Shown here in pieces: positions 47,640 through 59,715 of a stretch of DNA of 64,000 nucleotides. Location: assembly GCA_015680685.1 (NCBI GenBank), contig MNCI01027262.1, forward strand, positions 1,416,786-1,480,785, in the 5' to 3' direction. The translations under genes and the position numbers were made by a program. Positions within the stretch are counted from its first letter, which is position 1, and each line of letters opens with the position of its first letter. A model generated the notes under the pieces. The model was not told the DNA's origin and did no database searches. It saw nothing but the letters and a program-made list of their open reading frames with translations. The DNA comes from Gnetum montanum (lineage: Eukaryota; Streptophyta; Gnetopsida; Gnetales; Gnetaceae).

Positions 47640-47647
47640 TATATATA
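47640..47647 (-). promoter_or_regulatory. Internal TATA box upstream of element E ORF3
   Basis: TATATATA on minus, about 150 bp before the leader donor. Element F has TATAAATA at 58711-58718 in the same place, and the flanking sequence is homologous. Confidence 0.6.
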
Positions 47648-47649
47648 GC

Positions 47650-49290
47650 TTGTTTTTGCGCTGTGTCGATGGGGCCATGTATATGGGGCTGCGTATATGC
47701 AGGGGGCTATGTATACGAGGCCTAGTTAATGCAGGGTGCTGCAAATGTTGACCAGCGTTGACCAATGAAGAAAAAGCCCAAAACGTTGAATTGAAACATA
47801 AAATTTGGATGGTTTAAGAGCTGAGAGACCGAGGACTCAGCTAATAAAAAGAGGAATGTAATTGGGGTTAGAAAAAGAGTCAAAGGTTGGAGAATGTCAT
47901 GAGATAGAAATCTATGGAGAAGAGGTCATGTAATGGTTAGTGCAGAAAAAATCAACCAACAATATCAAGAGGATGGGAGACTAACAAACAGAACCAAGGG
48001 ATATGCAAGTGGGTCCTCCCCATAGCAGGAAGTAGCCTTAGTAGCCCTTGCATATCATTAATACCAAAGTTCGTGGGCCCCAGAGTCAACAAAAGGTGAT
48101 CACAAGTTAATACTCACATCCATTAGAACCTGCCAAATCATTGGGAGTTCACATAAATCACAATAGACCATCAGAACATAAGACCAATAGTGAGGTGAGT
48201 CATGGAGAGAAATGGGTGAAGAGAGAGGAGTGGGAAGTGGAATTTCACTTGTTGGTCACATGAAACCCTGTGTGAAGTTTGTGGTTCAGTGACATAGTAG
48301 GATCTATCCTGAGTTTAGACCCAAAAACAACCACATATAGTGACATCATAGCAACATGAAAAGACTCCTCGAACCCCAGGAGTACAAGCATGCATGCAAA
48401 AATAACCACCACTCCAACATGTGTGAGAGAAAGGAAGTGAAAACAAGATGAAGTTAGAGGGGACAAAGCAAGTCCCATAACTAGTTCTTGTGGCCCGTTA
48501 GAGGTGATCTAAGCGGTGTTCTTTAAATTCCCATATAGTTATTATTTTTATTTTTATTTTTATTTTTATGAGAACCACACCATACAAAGACCCATGTGTT
48601 TTTGCATGCATTTTGCCAAGGGGTGTGCTTTGAATGCTCATGTTTTTTTTTCTGAATTTTTGCGATGAGGACCACAACATGTAAGGAAAAATTTCCAAGG
48701 AACTTCTGAGTATGAGAGGACTTAGAGTGGTAAGAAAATTCATGAGGACACTTTCACAAACCAGGAAATAGCAAAGTACGAAAAACGTTGCATTCCCCTT
48801 GAAGTCACACCCGATCCAAACCATTGGGTCATCCACAAGTTTGGAAACTACAAACATCACAAATTAATTAAAATGTTTTTAAGAAGGAGGTTTGCATGTT
48901 TCCAAAAGGAGGAAAATCATGGAGGAGATGAATGGGTGGATGACGTGGACTCACTACTTGTTTTATGAGATGAAAGTATACATAATTTTCTAAAACAACA
49001 ATGCGAGGGTAGGAGCAAGATATAAGAGGTGGATCATTTCACGCAACCAATCGCAACGAGAAATAACCATACCAGTACATCTTATGGCAATAAGACAGTT
49101 TATTAGTAAACAACTAGAAATTAAACACACACACACATATATAAATAAATAAACAAACAAACAGGAAAGTAAATAAAGAAAGAAAAACTAAGTAAGAATG
49201 AGCAAACATATGAACGATGTTGTAAAACAAAGAAGTATCAAAAGTAGTCAGGAGCTTAGTAGAGTGGGTTAGCATGGAGAATGGTCTCCC
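47650..49290. other. Non-coding spacer between integrase and ORF3 of element E
   Basis: No credible gene. It shares blocks with F (59090-59700) and G (61510-62470), for example GCAAGTGGGTCCTCCCCA. Simple repeats: TTTTTA units at 48540-48568; AC and AAAT/AAAC units at 49123-49170. Confidence 0.6.
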
Positions 49291-50600
49291 CCATGACTAG
49301 GCTAGAAGGAGGAGACCCAAAAAATGGAACGAGGTTGTCCCTATGACAATATGGTAGTAACACGGGTTTGATGAAGTTCACAGAAAGGTTTTAATTGTTG
49401 CCTATTGACTAACTATGTTCTCGTGGGATCCTTAGGTTTATGTATAAGCAAGGCCTTAGATGGAAAGGTTTTGGAGACAATATAAGGTCCCTCCCATAGT
49501 GTTTGAAACTTGGTATGTTGGGGTACGTGTGTGGGATTCCAGTAGAGTACCTTATCTCAACATCGAAATGTTACCTTCAGAATCCTAAGATCATGATGTT
49601 TTTTATTATAGGCCTTGTGTATCTCATTTGATGATAGGACCACTAGTCAATTCTTATCTAGCACATTTAAGTTAATAAGTCATTCTCATTGTGCTAGTGG
49701 CAAGTCAAGGCCCAAGTTACTGGTTGTAGACAATATCCAGAGTTCTACCTAGATTGGAAGTTTCAGTAGCTTTCTGTACACTAACTCGTAAGGAGAGTAA
49801 CCTATAGGAAGTTTTCAGATTGAGCGATAGGCCCAGAGGGCATCGTTAAGTTTTTTGCTTCAGTCCCTCCTATATTTGCTAATGGTTCTAGTGACGATTT
49901 TGGTAATCTCCCTATTGGTAACTTCAGCTTACCCATTGGTTTGAGGGTGATAAGGTGTTGTAAATTTATGGTTAACCCCCAAGTGTTGCATGAGTTTACA
50001 AAACATGGTGTAGTTGAAATAAGTTCCATTGTTTGAGATGAGTGCATGTGGCACTCCAAACCTATTTACGATTTGTTGTTCGACAAATCGTGCAAATGTG
50101 TTTGAGGAACAGTCGGTGACGGCTATTGCCTCAACCCACTTTGTGCAGTAGTCAATAATGATGATGATGTATGCCTTCCCATTGGACATGGGTGTGATGG
50201 AGCCCATGAAATCGATGCCCCAAATATCGAAGGGTTCTAGTGGTTGGATCCACTGTTGAGGTCCCTCCATTTGTGTAGTAATCCCTCCATCTCTCTAACA
50301 TTGTTCACAGGATTAGGTGAACCATTGTGCATCCCTGAAGAGTGTAGGCTAGTAATATCCAGCAATAATGATCTTAATGGCCATGTGTCATCCAGAATAG
50401 TGGCCCCTACAAGGGTCCTCATGAGCATCTTAAAGGATAAGCACTGTATCATCATTAGGAATGCACCATCAAACCAAGTTGTCTACACACACCTTATAAA
50501 GGTGTTTGTTGATTTTCATGAAGTGCTTGGCCTTATGGAGAAACTATTATTTCGCAGGAGCGTCCCACTCCTTGGGTAATTCTTGGGTTGTGAGATAGGT
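49290..50600 (-). pseudogene. Element E integrase
   Basis: Integrase joins the DNA copy to the genome. A decayed zinc-finger region (HEDPCRGHYSG, AGYY-PTLFRDA, SCEQC-RDGG) comes first. The core is WGIDFMGSITPMSNGKAYII, DYCTKWVEAIAV, HALISNNGTYFNYTMFC and YHPQTNG-AEVTNREI. The middle catalytic D is N (SNNG), and a stop replaces Q after NG. The C-terminal part shows KLNDALWAYRS, YSPYELVYRK and LWEGPYIVSKTFP. No chromodomain is seen. Overlapping frame changes lie near 49930. Confidence 0.8.
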
Positions 50601-52168
50601 GAGGATGTGGATGAACTAAGGTAATTCTTTGGACATCTACTTATTGATGGCTCCGGTGAAGAGAAGTTCATCTGGAAATTAGTTGAAGAGCAGCTCCTCC
50701 TCTTCTATGTTATCCCATCACAATCGATATAAGTGGTCAGCAACCACATTCTCAGTTCCCTTCCTATCTATCATAGTGAGGTCAAATCCCTTAAGAATCA
50801 CAAGCCACAATATGATACGGGGGCTCACCATTGGTTTTTTCATCAAGAACTAGATGGCACTATGGTCAGTATGCACAAACACCTTGTCCTCGAGCACATA
50901 GTGTCATAATTTTTCCAAGGTGAACACCACCGCCATTAATTCCCTTTTGGTGGTGGTGTAGTTAAGCTAAGAACCCACAATGTTGTGGCTTTCATAGTGG
51001 ATATAATATGGACATTTTTGGTCATCCCACTGTGTAAGCATGACTTCCAATGCATAGTTGGATGCATCTGTCATGATGTGGAAGGGTCTAGACCAATCAG
51101 GTGCCCATAGAATTTGAGTCTCTACGCATTTCTATTCAAGTGTTTGGAATGATGATTCACATTCCCTGGTCCAGACAAACAGAACATCTTTCTTTGTGAG
51201 TTCGACTAACAGCTTGGCAATCTTTAAGAAATTTTCGATGAAGCATCGGTAGTAACCAGTGTGGCCAAGGAATTATTGAACATCTTTTACAGTGCTTAGT
51301 TGACTGGTGATTCCTTGGATGACCCTAATTTTTTTAGGATCTACACTAATCCCTGCTTATGAAATATGGTGCCCTAGAACAATTCCCTCTTGGACCATTA
51401 GGTGGCTCTTTTTCTAGTTGAGCCGTAGATTAGTTTCCACACTTCTTTTCAAAACTTTCTCAAGGCATTCCAAGGCTTGTTCAAACATTGCCCCATAGGT
51501 AGAGAAGTCTTCTATGAATACTTCTACCCCATTACCAATTTGTTGCTGGAAGATGCTAAGGACAAGGCATTGGAAAGTTGCAGGAGCATTGCACAAGCCA
51601 AAGAGCATCTCTTTATATGAAAAATTTCCCCATGGTCTTCTGGTGTGATTTGGATTTGGTTATAGCCACTATAACCATCCAAATATCTATAGTAACAATG
51701 CCCCACAATGGTATCCAACACTTGGTCCACAAATGGTAACGGGAAGTGATCCTTGAAGGTAGCCATATTTAGCAATTAGAAATCTATAGAGACCCTCCAT
51801 TTGCCACCCTTCTTTGTTAGAATAATGAGTGGGCTAACCCATTCACTATCCGCAATGGAATAGATGAACCCTGCCTTTAGCAACTACTCAATTTCATCCT
51901 TAACTACTTGCTTCAGTTTGGGGTTCAACCACCTTTGTGGTTATTGTCATGGATTCATGGAGGGGTTGATATAAATTTGATGTTGGCATACCCTAGGATC
52001 AACTCTTGTTAATTCAAGGTAGGACCATGCAAAAGTGGCCTCCCATTTGTTCATCACCTTTAGCAACTTCTTCTTTTGTTCAGGAGCAAGTGTGGCATTG
52101 ATAATTACTAGCTTGTCATTCTCCAAAAATGCATATTCTAAATTGGTTGGTAAAGATTTTAGTTCCAA
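50601..52168 (-). pseudogene. Element E reverse transcriptase and RNase H
   Basis: RT starts with LPTNLEYAFLENDKLVIINA, typical of plant gypsy pol. FAWSYLEL-RVDPRVCQHQI, KGGKWRVSIDF-LLN, DHFPLPFVDQVLDTIVGH, YRYLDGYSGYNQIQI and MLFGLCNAPATFQCL follow. The active site is VFIEDFSTYG, so the expected DD is ED. RNase H follows: FVWTRECESSFQTLE, RPFHIMTDASNYALE, ELMAVVFTLEKL-HYVL and HTDHSAI-FLMKKP. Breaks: stops near 51946 and 51773, a frameshift near 51600, several TAGs. No archaeal-type second RNase H is present, unlike A and C. Confidence 0.82.
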
Positions 52169-52456
52169 GGGCTCCTGATTAAAACTCTCAGGGATCTATA
52201 ACTTTCCCCAAGCATCACGGTCATCAACAATGGATACTTGTTGATGGACCTTTTCCAAATCATCCATGTTATATACATAGATGCATACAAGCTCCTCAGA
52301 TGATTCCATGCATAAGGTGCTACTATTAGAGTTAACGGTTATCCATTGGGTGCCTTCTTAATTTGTGGCTACTGTGTACAGGCATTGTTGAACTTGTGAT
52401 TCTTTAGCACACTGACTACATGCTTGAATAGATTTCTGCTTAGCATAACATAGTTG

Positions 52457-52897
52457 CTACACATAGTTGCACCCAGATTCACTATAAAAGATACATGGGA
52501 AGGGCTTCTTCTCAATCTTTCCAAAATAATTTTCTTTTGAGGTTTCAAGGAAAAGATCTTGAAGTCCTAATCGTGCATCCACCATGCTCAACCAGGCTCT
52601 TCCCATTATGATTGAAAAGTTTCCCTTGCAATTCTTAACACGAATGATCAGGAAGTTAGCAAGATAGGACCATTGACAAATAGTGGTCACACTATCTTCT
52701 ACCAATCCTAAGGGAACAGTAATGGATTGGTCTACCAACTCAAGCCGAATTTTTCTCTTCTTTAACGAGGATAGGTTCCAAGTCTTGTACATGTCATGTG
52801 AAATTAAGTGGACTCCTGACCCTGAATCCAAAAGATCTTTACATGGCTCATTTCCTACCACTTTAAGATAGATGAGGGGGCTTCCCGGATCAGTCAA
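52457..52897 (-). pseudogene. Element E protease (Athila-like retropepsin)
   Basis: An open 146-codon frame. PLIYLKVVGNEPCKDLLDSG has the DSG active site, followed by SGVHLISHDMYKTWNL, LELVDQSITVPLGLVEDSVT and FSIIMGRAWLSMVDARLGL. The VDQSITVPLGLVEDV-like string with a MGRAWL motif is the pattern of Athila-group proteases. No stop falls within the domain. It continues the gag frame through stops upstream. Confidence 0.8.
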
Positions 52898-53099
52898 TTT
52901 TTAAGGAAGATGACCTACCTTTATCCAGTCCATCATAGTGTGTGCGAGCATGATGGTCTATATATTAGGAGGTGTTTGGTTTGAAGGCTGCTTAAAAGAT
53001 TGGATGGTGGAGGCAATTGGAGTTCTAAAGGCACTAGCCACAGGTGTGTGTGCATGTATGTTTGGGTTATTAGGCTAGAAAAAAGGATGTTTCTATGGT

Positions 53100-55440
53100 T
53101 TCACTTCTGATCCAGTTAGCTAAGAAGCTGATTATAAGTTGACAGCCCTTGTAGAATTACGTTGTTGTGGCTGTGGTGGTATTTCACCCTGCATAGGTGG
53201 AGTAGGTGGTAGCTAAGTGGGGTGTTGATGAGTAGGGATGGTAGGAGAAGGTTATGGAGGATGGTAGAGATGTGGATTCTCCCCCCTAGGTGATGGAGAC
53301 TATTTTCGAAAGTATTTCGGGGGGTAGTAATGATTTTGAAAAGTTGCGTGACTAGAAGAGTTCCACGGGGAGACTGGTTTCTGAACATAGTACCCATAAG
53401 GATCTGGCTGCTGATAAGGGTACTGCTACCTTGGAGGTGGCATCCCCCATGATTTTGGATGCTACCATTTTTGGAAATATTCATAAGGTTGCGAGGATGC
53501 TCCACTTGGATAATAGCCTTATTGCTAGTGGAACTGCCTAGGGTTTCCTTATGGGTAAGGTAATCTTCGGGCTGTTTGCCTCTTTAGAAAGGGAGGATTC
53601 AATGCATACACCCCAAACTCTTGTAGATGTGACACCACAGGACAACACCCCTTAGGATGTTCGTATTGTCATATGTCATAGTCATCATCTTCTGTATCAA
53701 AGTCTACAACCTATTCTACTACAGCAACTTTTCCCTTACCTTTATAGTAGGCACGTTTAGCTTCCTTTCTCCTTTGTTGATGGTGATCATTACTTCACTC
53801 TTTGGACTCCTACGTGATTTTTAGAATGTTTTGAAATTTTTCATCCAAAGAGTCCCACATCTTGTCAACCTTGGCTGATATTTCAGAAGAAAATTTTTGT
53901 AGGGGCAAATTTTTACAATTTACCGCTACATCCAGTGATGATTCTTCCTCATCTTCACAAAATGCAACTTCCCTCTTTCGTATGGAAGGATCCCGATTAT
54001 ACTCTTTCGCAGTTTCTTTCTTTCTTAGCTCCCCCTCTTCTTTAGTCACTTGCTAAATTAAGCACTGTAGTTGATGGACCCTTAGCTCTGATAGGCATCC
54101 TTGGGTGTACATGCCAAGGGTCTTGCTGGTTTCAACGAAAAGCCCATCAATGATATGGTGGAGCTATGCCTGCTAAGAATAACCATTACCAGGGCATCGA
54201 TGTAACAATGAGTAATATTTGGTCATTGCTGCATCCAAGGGTTTATGAACACCTTGCTTCCATCCTTGGATCTGGCATCTCAGGTTAGCCACTCTAGAGT
54301 AGGTCTGATACTTGTCATTGAAAATTTCTAGCATCGTACTCCATCTCTTGATTGATTCCAGCTCCAAAGACCAGTACTAGCTTTTCGCTTCCTTGATGAG
54401 TGTGAGGGGAAATAGCTTAAGTTTATGCCAATCATTATCTATGTTCTGTAGGGTGCAAGCATTATGAAATGCTTTCAAGTGAGTCTATGGATCACAATTA
54501 TATCCCCCTTCAAATTTGGGGATGTTGTTCATGTCAATGCACTTGATTTGACTATCTTTTAAGTGCCTACTGGGGATTTGAACTACCTCGGCAATATTGA
54601 GCATACTTCGAGTAGCCAACAGTGGCTCAACCAAGTCATAGTTTTGCTAAATACCATGATGTCTATGACAATTTTGGCTACCTCTCCTTTCTTGACCATG
54701 AGACTCACGTGATTGGTCATGCCTTTCCTCATGTCATTCCCTTCAACCCATGCGATCACCACCACCCTAATCCTTTCTACCATAATTCTAATCAAAATTA
54801 GAACTAGGTGAAGATAGAGTGGAGTGAGAGGATGGAGAACCGGGAGGGGAATCACCACCGCCCCAATGTTGATCTCCTCCTCTACTTTGATGATAGCTCG
54901 ATCTTCGCGTCCATCCTTGCTTTTTCCATGATCTCTCCTGTACAACCCACCATCCTCCTGGGGGTCCTAGTCACTTTATTACTTTCTTTGAATGATGAAC
55001 TGAATGATCTGATGCATTGGAGGAGGTTCAACTGAATGGGAATCATGAAAGATAGGTTCCTCATCATCATGCAGTTCTTGTAAGAATAATGGGTTATTGA
55101 ACTATTTTCCCTTCATGTGTTTGTGTCATTCTGCCTACTACCGATCTCATACACATTGTGCATTAGTTAGACAATAGTCTCAATAGTCATCATCCTCCAT
55201 GATGTATTCCATACTATGGTCCTAAATGCCCAGTCAGGTAAGATTGTGAAACAGCATTCCAAGAGCCGATCGATCAAGCAATAATATGATGTTGCCCTCC
55301 ATGTCCCACCAATGTAGATGCTCATCCTGATGTAGGATAAAGATGAAGTCAGGGACATATTCATCTGGATGTGTGTATACCACCTGACATTCCTGCAACA
55401 CCAGTGGTTTGGATCCATCTTGCCTGTGAGAAGAAGACAT
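53100..55440 (-). pseudogene. Element E gag (Athila-like)
   Basis: Begins at ATG 55440 (MSSSHRQDGSKPLVLQECQ) and is broken by a stop near 55234. The capsid core includes FEGGYNCDP-THLKAFHNAC, DNDWHKLKLFPLTLIKEAKS, RWSTMLEIFNDKYQTYSRV and KYYSLLHRCPGNGYS. After it come TKEEGELRKKETAKEYN, NPSIRKREVAFCEDEEE and KVDKMWDSLDEKFQNILK. Then a long proline/tyrosine-rich tail (GYYPSGASSQPYEY, QYPYQQPDPYGYY) leads into PR. About 15 stops, mostly TAG. The order and motifs match element D. Confidence 0.75.
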
Positions 55441-55583
55441 TCTGGATGTTAGATAATTGACTAATTGGTGTACCTTACTCTTTAATTAGACTGCCTAGCA
55501 TGCGTAGATTTTACTATCATGGTCCATTCCAATGAAGTGAATGATAATTTTGCTAAGGTTAGATGATGTATGTAGGACTAACA

Positions 55584-55602
55584 ATCCCTAGAAACAATGC
55601 CA
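55584..55602 (-). other. Primer-binding site of element E
   Basis: Minus-strand TGGCATTGTTTCTAGGG, one base after the LTR end. It differs from the tRNA-Asp-type site of Athila elements (TGGCGCCGTTGCCGGGG) mostly by C-to-T and G-to-A changes, so a decayed tRNA-Asp site is likely. Confidence 0.6.
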
Positions 55603-55603
55603 A

Positions 55604-56425
55604 TGATGAGCAGCGAGGTATTCCTACGCCCAACCATGTGAATCACGGCCATTCACACGTGACTCGGTCGAATTCTGTAGATTGTAAGCACTTGCATACA
55701 CCAAACTCTAACCAAAAAAACCTTATGTTAGAATGGTTTTTGTCTTGCCAACCTCACTTTTGGTGTTCTAATGTGATGGTTAAGTGAGATTGAGGCAAAT
55801 GATTTTTATTGTTTTTCTCTTTATCTTCTAAAATCTAATTCTTGAAATGTAAGAAATGGAATTTTGCGTAATCTCTAATTATTCTATTCTATTATATCTC
55901 CTAACTCTCCCTAGCATAATCAACTGATCCCATATTCCATACACATCTTGAGTATCCCCTAACCACTGCTGGATTACTAGACGTTAAGCATCACTAGGTT
56001 GCCAAGTGTTGGGTTTAGGTTCAAGATGGTCGTACTAATGGTTTTTACTAAATATAAAAAGGGCAATAATGATAAAGTGATAATAATGAAAACTTAAGAA
56101 ATTATAAAAGAGTGGAAATATTAAACTATTTAAATGCTTAAATGACTAAATCCAAATGCAACAAGGAATGCTTAAAAATCTCGTCTTTATTGTTGGTCAT
56201 GCTAATGGACTTAGGTACATTAGCGCTCGAATAAAGAGTTGGACATCTTTCGCACACCTGCTATGGGCACTTGGAAAATATTCTAACTCTTGTAGGAACA
56301 AACTGTAAGAGTCTAGCTACAACTACTCAAAAATATGCATCAACAAGGCTATGTCAATGTGACTGCGTATACGGGGCTCCATATACATGGCCCAGTCAAC
56401 ACATTGATTAATGAGTACTTCATCG
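55604..56425 (-). repeat. 5' LTR of element E (TATA deleted)
   Basis: TGATGAGCAG ... CTTCATCG (final A changed to G), 822 bp. Relative to the 3' LTR it lacks about 80 bp, between CTCAAAA and TGCATCAAC near 56325-56335. That stretch holds the TATA box in the 3' LTR. Confidence 0.85.
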
Positions 56426-56430
56426 CAAGT
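56426..56430. other. Target site duplication, right copy
   Basis: CAAGT, matching 43241-43245. Confidence 0.85.
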
Positions 56431-58246
56431 CCTTTTGAATTGAATAGGTCTTTGCTTTAACCATGAACTAGTTAAATATAGATGTCACCATTCTCTCCTC
56501 AACTTATTTTAATCATTCTTAAAACTACTAAAAAGCTTCATCTCTAGTTATTGCAAGGCTAAAGAGTGCAAGGTCAGCAAAGTGGGCACATAATTCAGTA
56601 ACCTCCACGGCCAAGTATTGGTTTTTTGCTTGAGCCATTTCAAGTTACCTTTCTAGGATGATACATTTTCCCTTTACCTTGAGTTTCTCCATCTAGGTTG
56701 TACTAATGTTGTCCAAAAAGTCAAAGATGTCTAGAATCAGTTTCCAAGTTCCCATGAGTTGGTCCAACAACTCTTCATGTTGGGTTGTACTCAATCTTCT
56801 ATTAATAGTTTCTGCAGATGTCTGCACATCTCAAAGTGCAGATACATCTAATATAGATGTTGCAAGTGCATTAAGTACTTCCAAGATTTTGTCAGTAATC
56901 ACTTCTATAGCTATCTCTTTCCCTTGGTGCTGCATCACCAATATAATTACCCATTTTCCCTCCTCTAAGGGCACCAAAAAGGAGGTGACATTCCCAAATA
57001 TTTCTAGGAATAAATGGTGTTGAGATAGAGACACTATCACCTCTTGAGCATTGGGATTCAATTTTTTGAGGAGCTACGTTTCTTGGGCTAAGAATATTGG
57101 GGCACCTTCCTCCATCTAACTAATTATTTGAGCCACCTTATTAAGGTGACTCATTGCAGATTAATATACAAATGGATCTCCAACACCCATTCCTACTGAC
57201 TACTCCTGTACATGCAAGAGCTATTCTTAGATATCACACAAGTACTCAAAGGTGGCATGGGTCTCCAACATAGTTTCTTGAGTGGGTGTTGGAGGTGGTA
57301 GTTACTACTCCTTTTCCTTAGACATGGAAGGCATCTTATCTTTCATCATTTTAGACCAAGAGGCTATAGGAGTATGCCTAATCATGTCATTTACATAATA
57401 GATTATCTTTGTCCTTTTGCAAACTTTTCAAATAAGGCATGGAAAAGGTAGGGTTTTCCTTCCACTTCATTCTCTTTGAAACACTTTTCTATTTCTAAAT
57501 TGATTATTTGTAGAAGGTTTTCTAGAAATATTTTGCATAGAGCAATACATGCTCAAGCAAAGAAGGAAGTCACCTTACTAGGCCTCATCATTAAATTAAG
57601 GTGATAGGTCACTATCTTGAAGTATATGTACTCCACTAGTGTGAGTGCATCAAACTCCTTGTGGTCAACCTTGTAACACCACTGAGTCCACTCCATTTTG
57701 GCCTCCAGATCAACTTCCATAGATAGCTTTGCCAGTTGTGTTCCAGAATCAAGCAGCCCAAGAGCCTACATAATGGCTTCAACTACGTAGGACACTTAAA
57801 TGTTCTTGATTATTCCAGAAGAGGTATGTCTCTCCCACGTACCACTCCCCACTAGAACTGATGATTGGCCACATGGGAGAGGTTTTCAATTGTGTTTTTA
57901 TCTCTACTAGAGCATGTTCTAAAAATGGCCCAAAATTCAGCTCCTGAAGAATTAAGAGTTGGACATAACAGGGCCTAATTATCTTAAGGTAGGCTTTTGT
58001 TAGTGTGACTTCAAGTCTCAACATAGGCCCTAGGGCCTTCCCTCACTATGATTTTTCTATTGCATTCTCTTCCTCAAGAATCTATCAAACAGATTCCACT
58101 TTGGGCTCCTTTTTAAGAGGTCTCATTGCATGGGTTTCTTCTACCTATTCTTGGGCTTATTCTTGTTAGCCCTTTCTAATTATGGGTCATTCCTCCCTTG
58201 GTTGAGAGGGTCCTCCTTCGTATGGTTATTTCAATCTTGGTGCCAT
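56426..58246 (-). pseudogene. Element F ORF3, N-terminal part
   Basis: Starts at ATG 58246 (MAPRLK; the acceptor before it is CCG instead of CAG). PSQPREE and LLILQELNFGPFLEHALVEI follow, then TSPMWPIISSSGEWYVGETYLF, the same N-terminal domain as in E. The frame then decays but aligns with E to position 45440, and stops at the CAAGT duplication where E inserted. The rest is at 42225-43245. Confidence 0.65.
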
Positions 58247-58563
58247 CGGTAATCACAACATGACCATGAGTTAGCAATTAATGTGTAACATGAAATAATT
58301 GAGATACCTTATCTCATTAAGAAGGTTACACCTAGCTAAGTTGTGATTATGGATTATTTGATCAATTTTAATCATCAATTGATTTGTATCTTAATATTAA
58401 TAAATGATTATAGTCACACTAGAGGTGTTAGAAGGGTTAAACTCTTAATAAGTGATGGTTCAATATCATTATATTCCTTAAACCTCTAGGGGAGTTACAA
58501 AACTTTTCAAAAAATCCTCATTAGAAACCTTAAGGTTTGCAACCCCCACAACTAAGAGCTTAC
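58247..58563 (-). other. Leader intron of element F ORF3
   Basis: Donor AAAG/GTAAGCTCTTAG at 58564/58563. The downstream part aligns only loosely with the E intron; the acceptor is mutated. Confidence 0.5.
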
Positions 58564-58710
58564 CTTTGGAAGCTAGAAGATCAAGGAATGGAGTAACATG
58601 GAAAAACAGTTAGGAAGTTATGGGCTCTGGAAGGTTTGGGGCTCTGTAAAATGGCAAAAACTCCTTCCTTGTTGTTAAGAAAATGATAAAAATTTCAAAG
58701 TGCTCAATGG

Positions 58711-58718
58711 TATTTATA
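58711..58718 (-). promoter_or_regulatory. Internal TATA box upstream of element F ORF3
   Basis: Minus-strand TCTATAAATACC, in the same place as 47640-47647 in E. Confidence 0.6.
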
Positions 58719-59715
58719 GAATTTTTGTGTTGCATCAACGGGGCCTAGTCGACGTGGCCCTGTCGATGGGATCAACTACATTGACTAAGCCTAGTTGATG
58801 CAAATGTTGATCACCATTGACTTTGGTCAAACTTTGAAAATACAAGGAGTTTTTTAGTGAAGTTGGAGTAAAATCGAAGCCCAAAAAGCTATGAACATGA
58901 TGAAAATAGTAGAAGAGGATGTTGGAGTTTAGAAAATTCAAAAAATTAAGAAATTTTGAGAAATTTTTTTGAGAATGAAGTTTATGAAAGTTTAAGGAGC
59001 GTAGAGCTAGGTGCACAATAGGGCATGTGAAAGATATGATTGTAGCAATGTTGAAGGTAGGGGGCTTAACTATCCAAACAAAGAGATAGGCAAGTGGGTC
59101 CTCCCCATAGCAAAAAGATGTCCTTTTTACCCTTGCATAAACTTATTTAAGGATTCTGTGGGCCCCACGATAAATTAATGGTTATGGAAAGCTAAGGACC
59201 AACCAAAAAGAATCTATTCAAGAATTTCAACACATCAAACTAAGATATCGAGCATAACATGAAAACTGGCAGTAAGGTGAGTTATGGGTAACATAGATGG
59301 ATGACTGAGAAGGTGGGATGGAATCCCAAATTGAGGTCATAAGAGGTCCCTTGTGGATTTTCTATTTAAAATAATCCAAGAAGATCCATCCTTAGTCCAA
59401 ATCAAAACCAATCACTTTCAATGACCTTGCATTACCACTCCAAGACTGATCTACCCCCTCAAGACACAAGAGTGCTTCCATAAAATGACCACCATTCCAT
59501 AAAGAGAAGAAAAGAGAAGCAGGAAGTAAGAGAAAGCTTTAGTTAGAGGGGACCTTCAAGCATAGGTAACATGTATTTCTAGTATCATAAATAGTACTTG
59601 TAGCCCATTTTATTTGTCTAAGGGATGTGCTTTGAATTTCCATTGTGTTTATTTCTTTTTTTTCTCAATGGGAACCACACCATGCAAAGACTTTATTTAA
59701 CTTCCTATTATTGAT
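58719..59715. other. Element F spacer upstream of ORF3
   Basis: Homologous to 47650-48640 of E, including GCAAGTGGGTCCTCCCCATA (59091) and GGAACCACACCATGCAAAGA near 59670. No gene seen. Confidence 0.6.

Larger units (their letters stand above)
43246..56425 (-). mobile_element. Element E: complete Athila-like LTR retrotransposon (13.2 kb)
   Basis: All parts are present on the minus strand: 5' LTR (56425-55604), PBS, gag, PR, RT, RH, INT, spacer with internal promoter, ORF3, PPT and 3' LTR (44144-43246). The 5-bp CAAGT flanks both sides (43241-43245 and 56426-56430), and the flanks join in the ORF3 of element F. All frames are broken, so it cannot move on its own. Confidence 0.88.
41101..59715 (-). 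mobile_element. Element F: Athila-like element split by element E
   Basis: 3' LTR (41101-42000), PPT, and the C-terminal part of ORF3 up to 43245; then element E; then ORF3 N-terminal part, leader intron, TATA box and upstream spacer (56426-59715). Element G interrupts the rest at 59716. F sits in the copia integrase. Its gag-pol and 5' LTR are not in the window. Confidence 0.75.
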
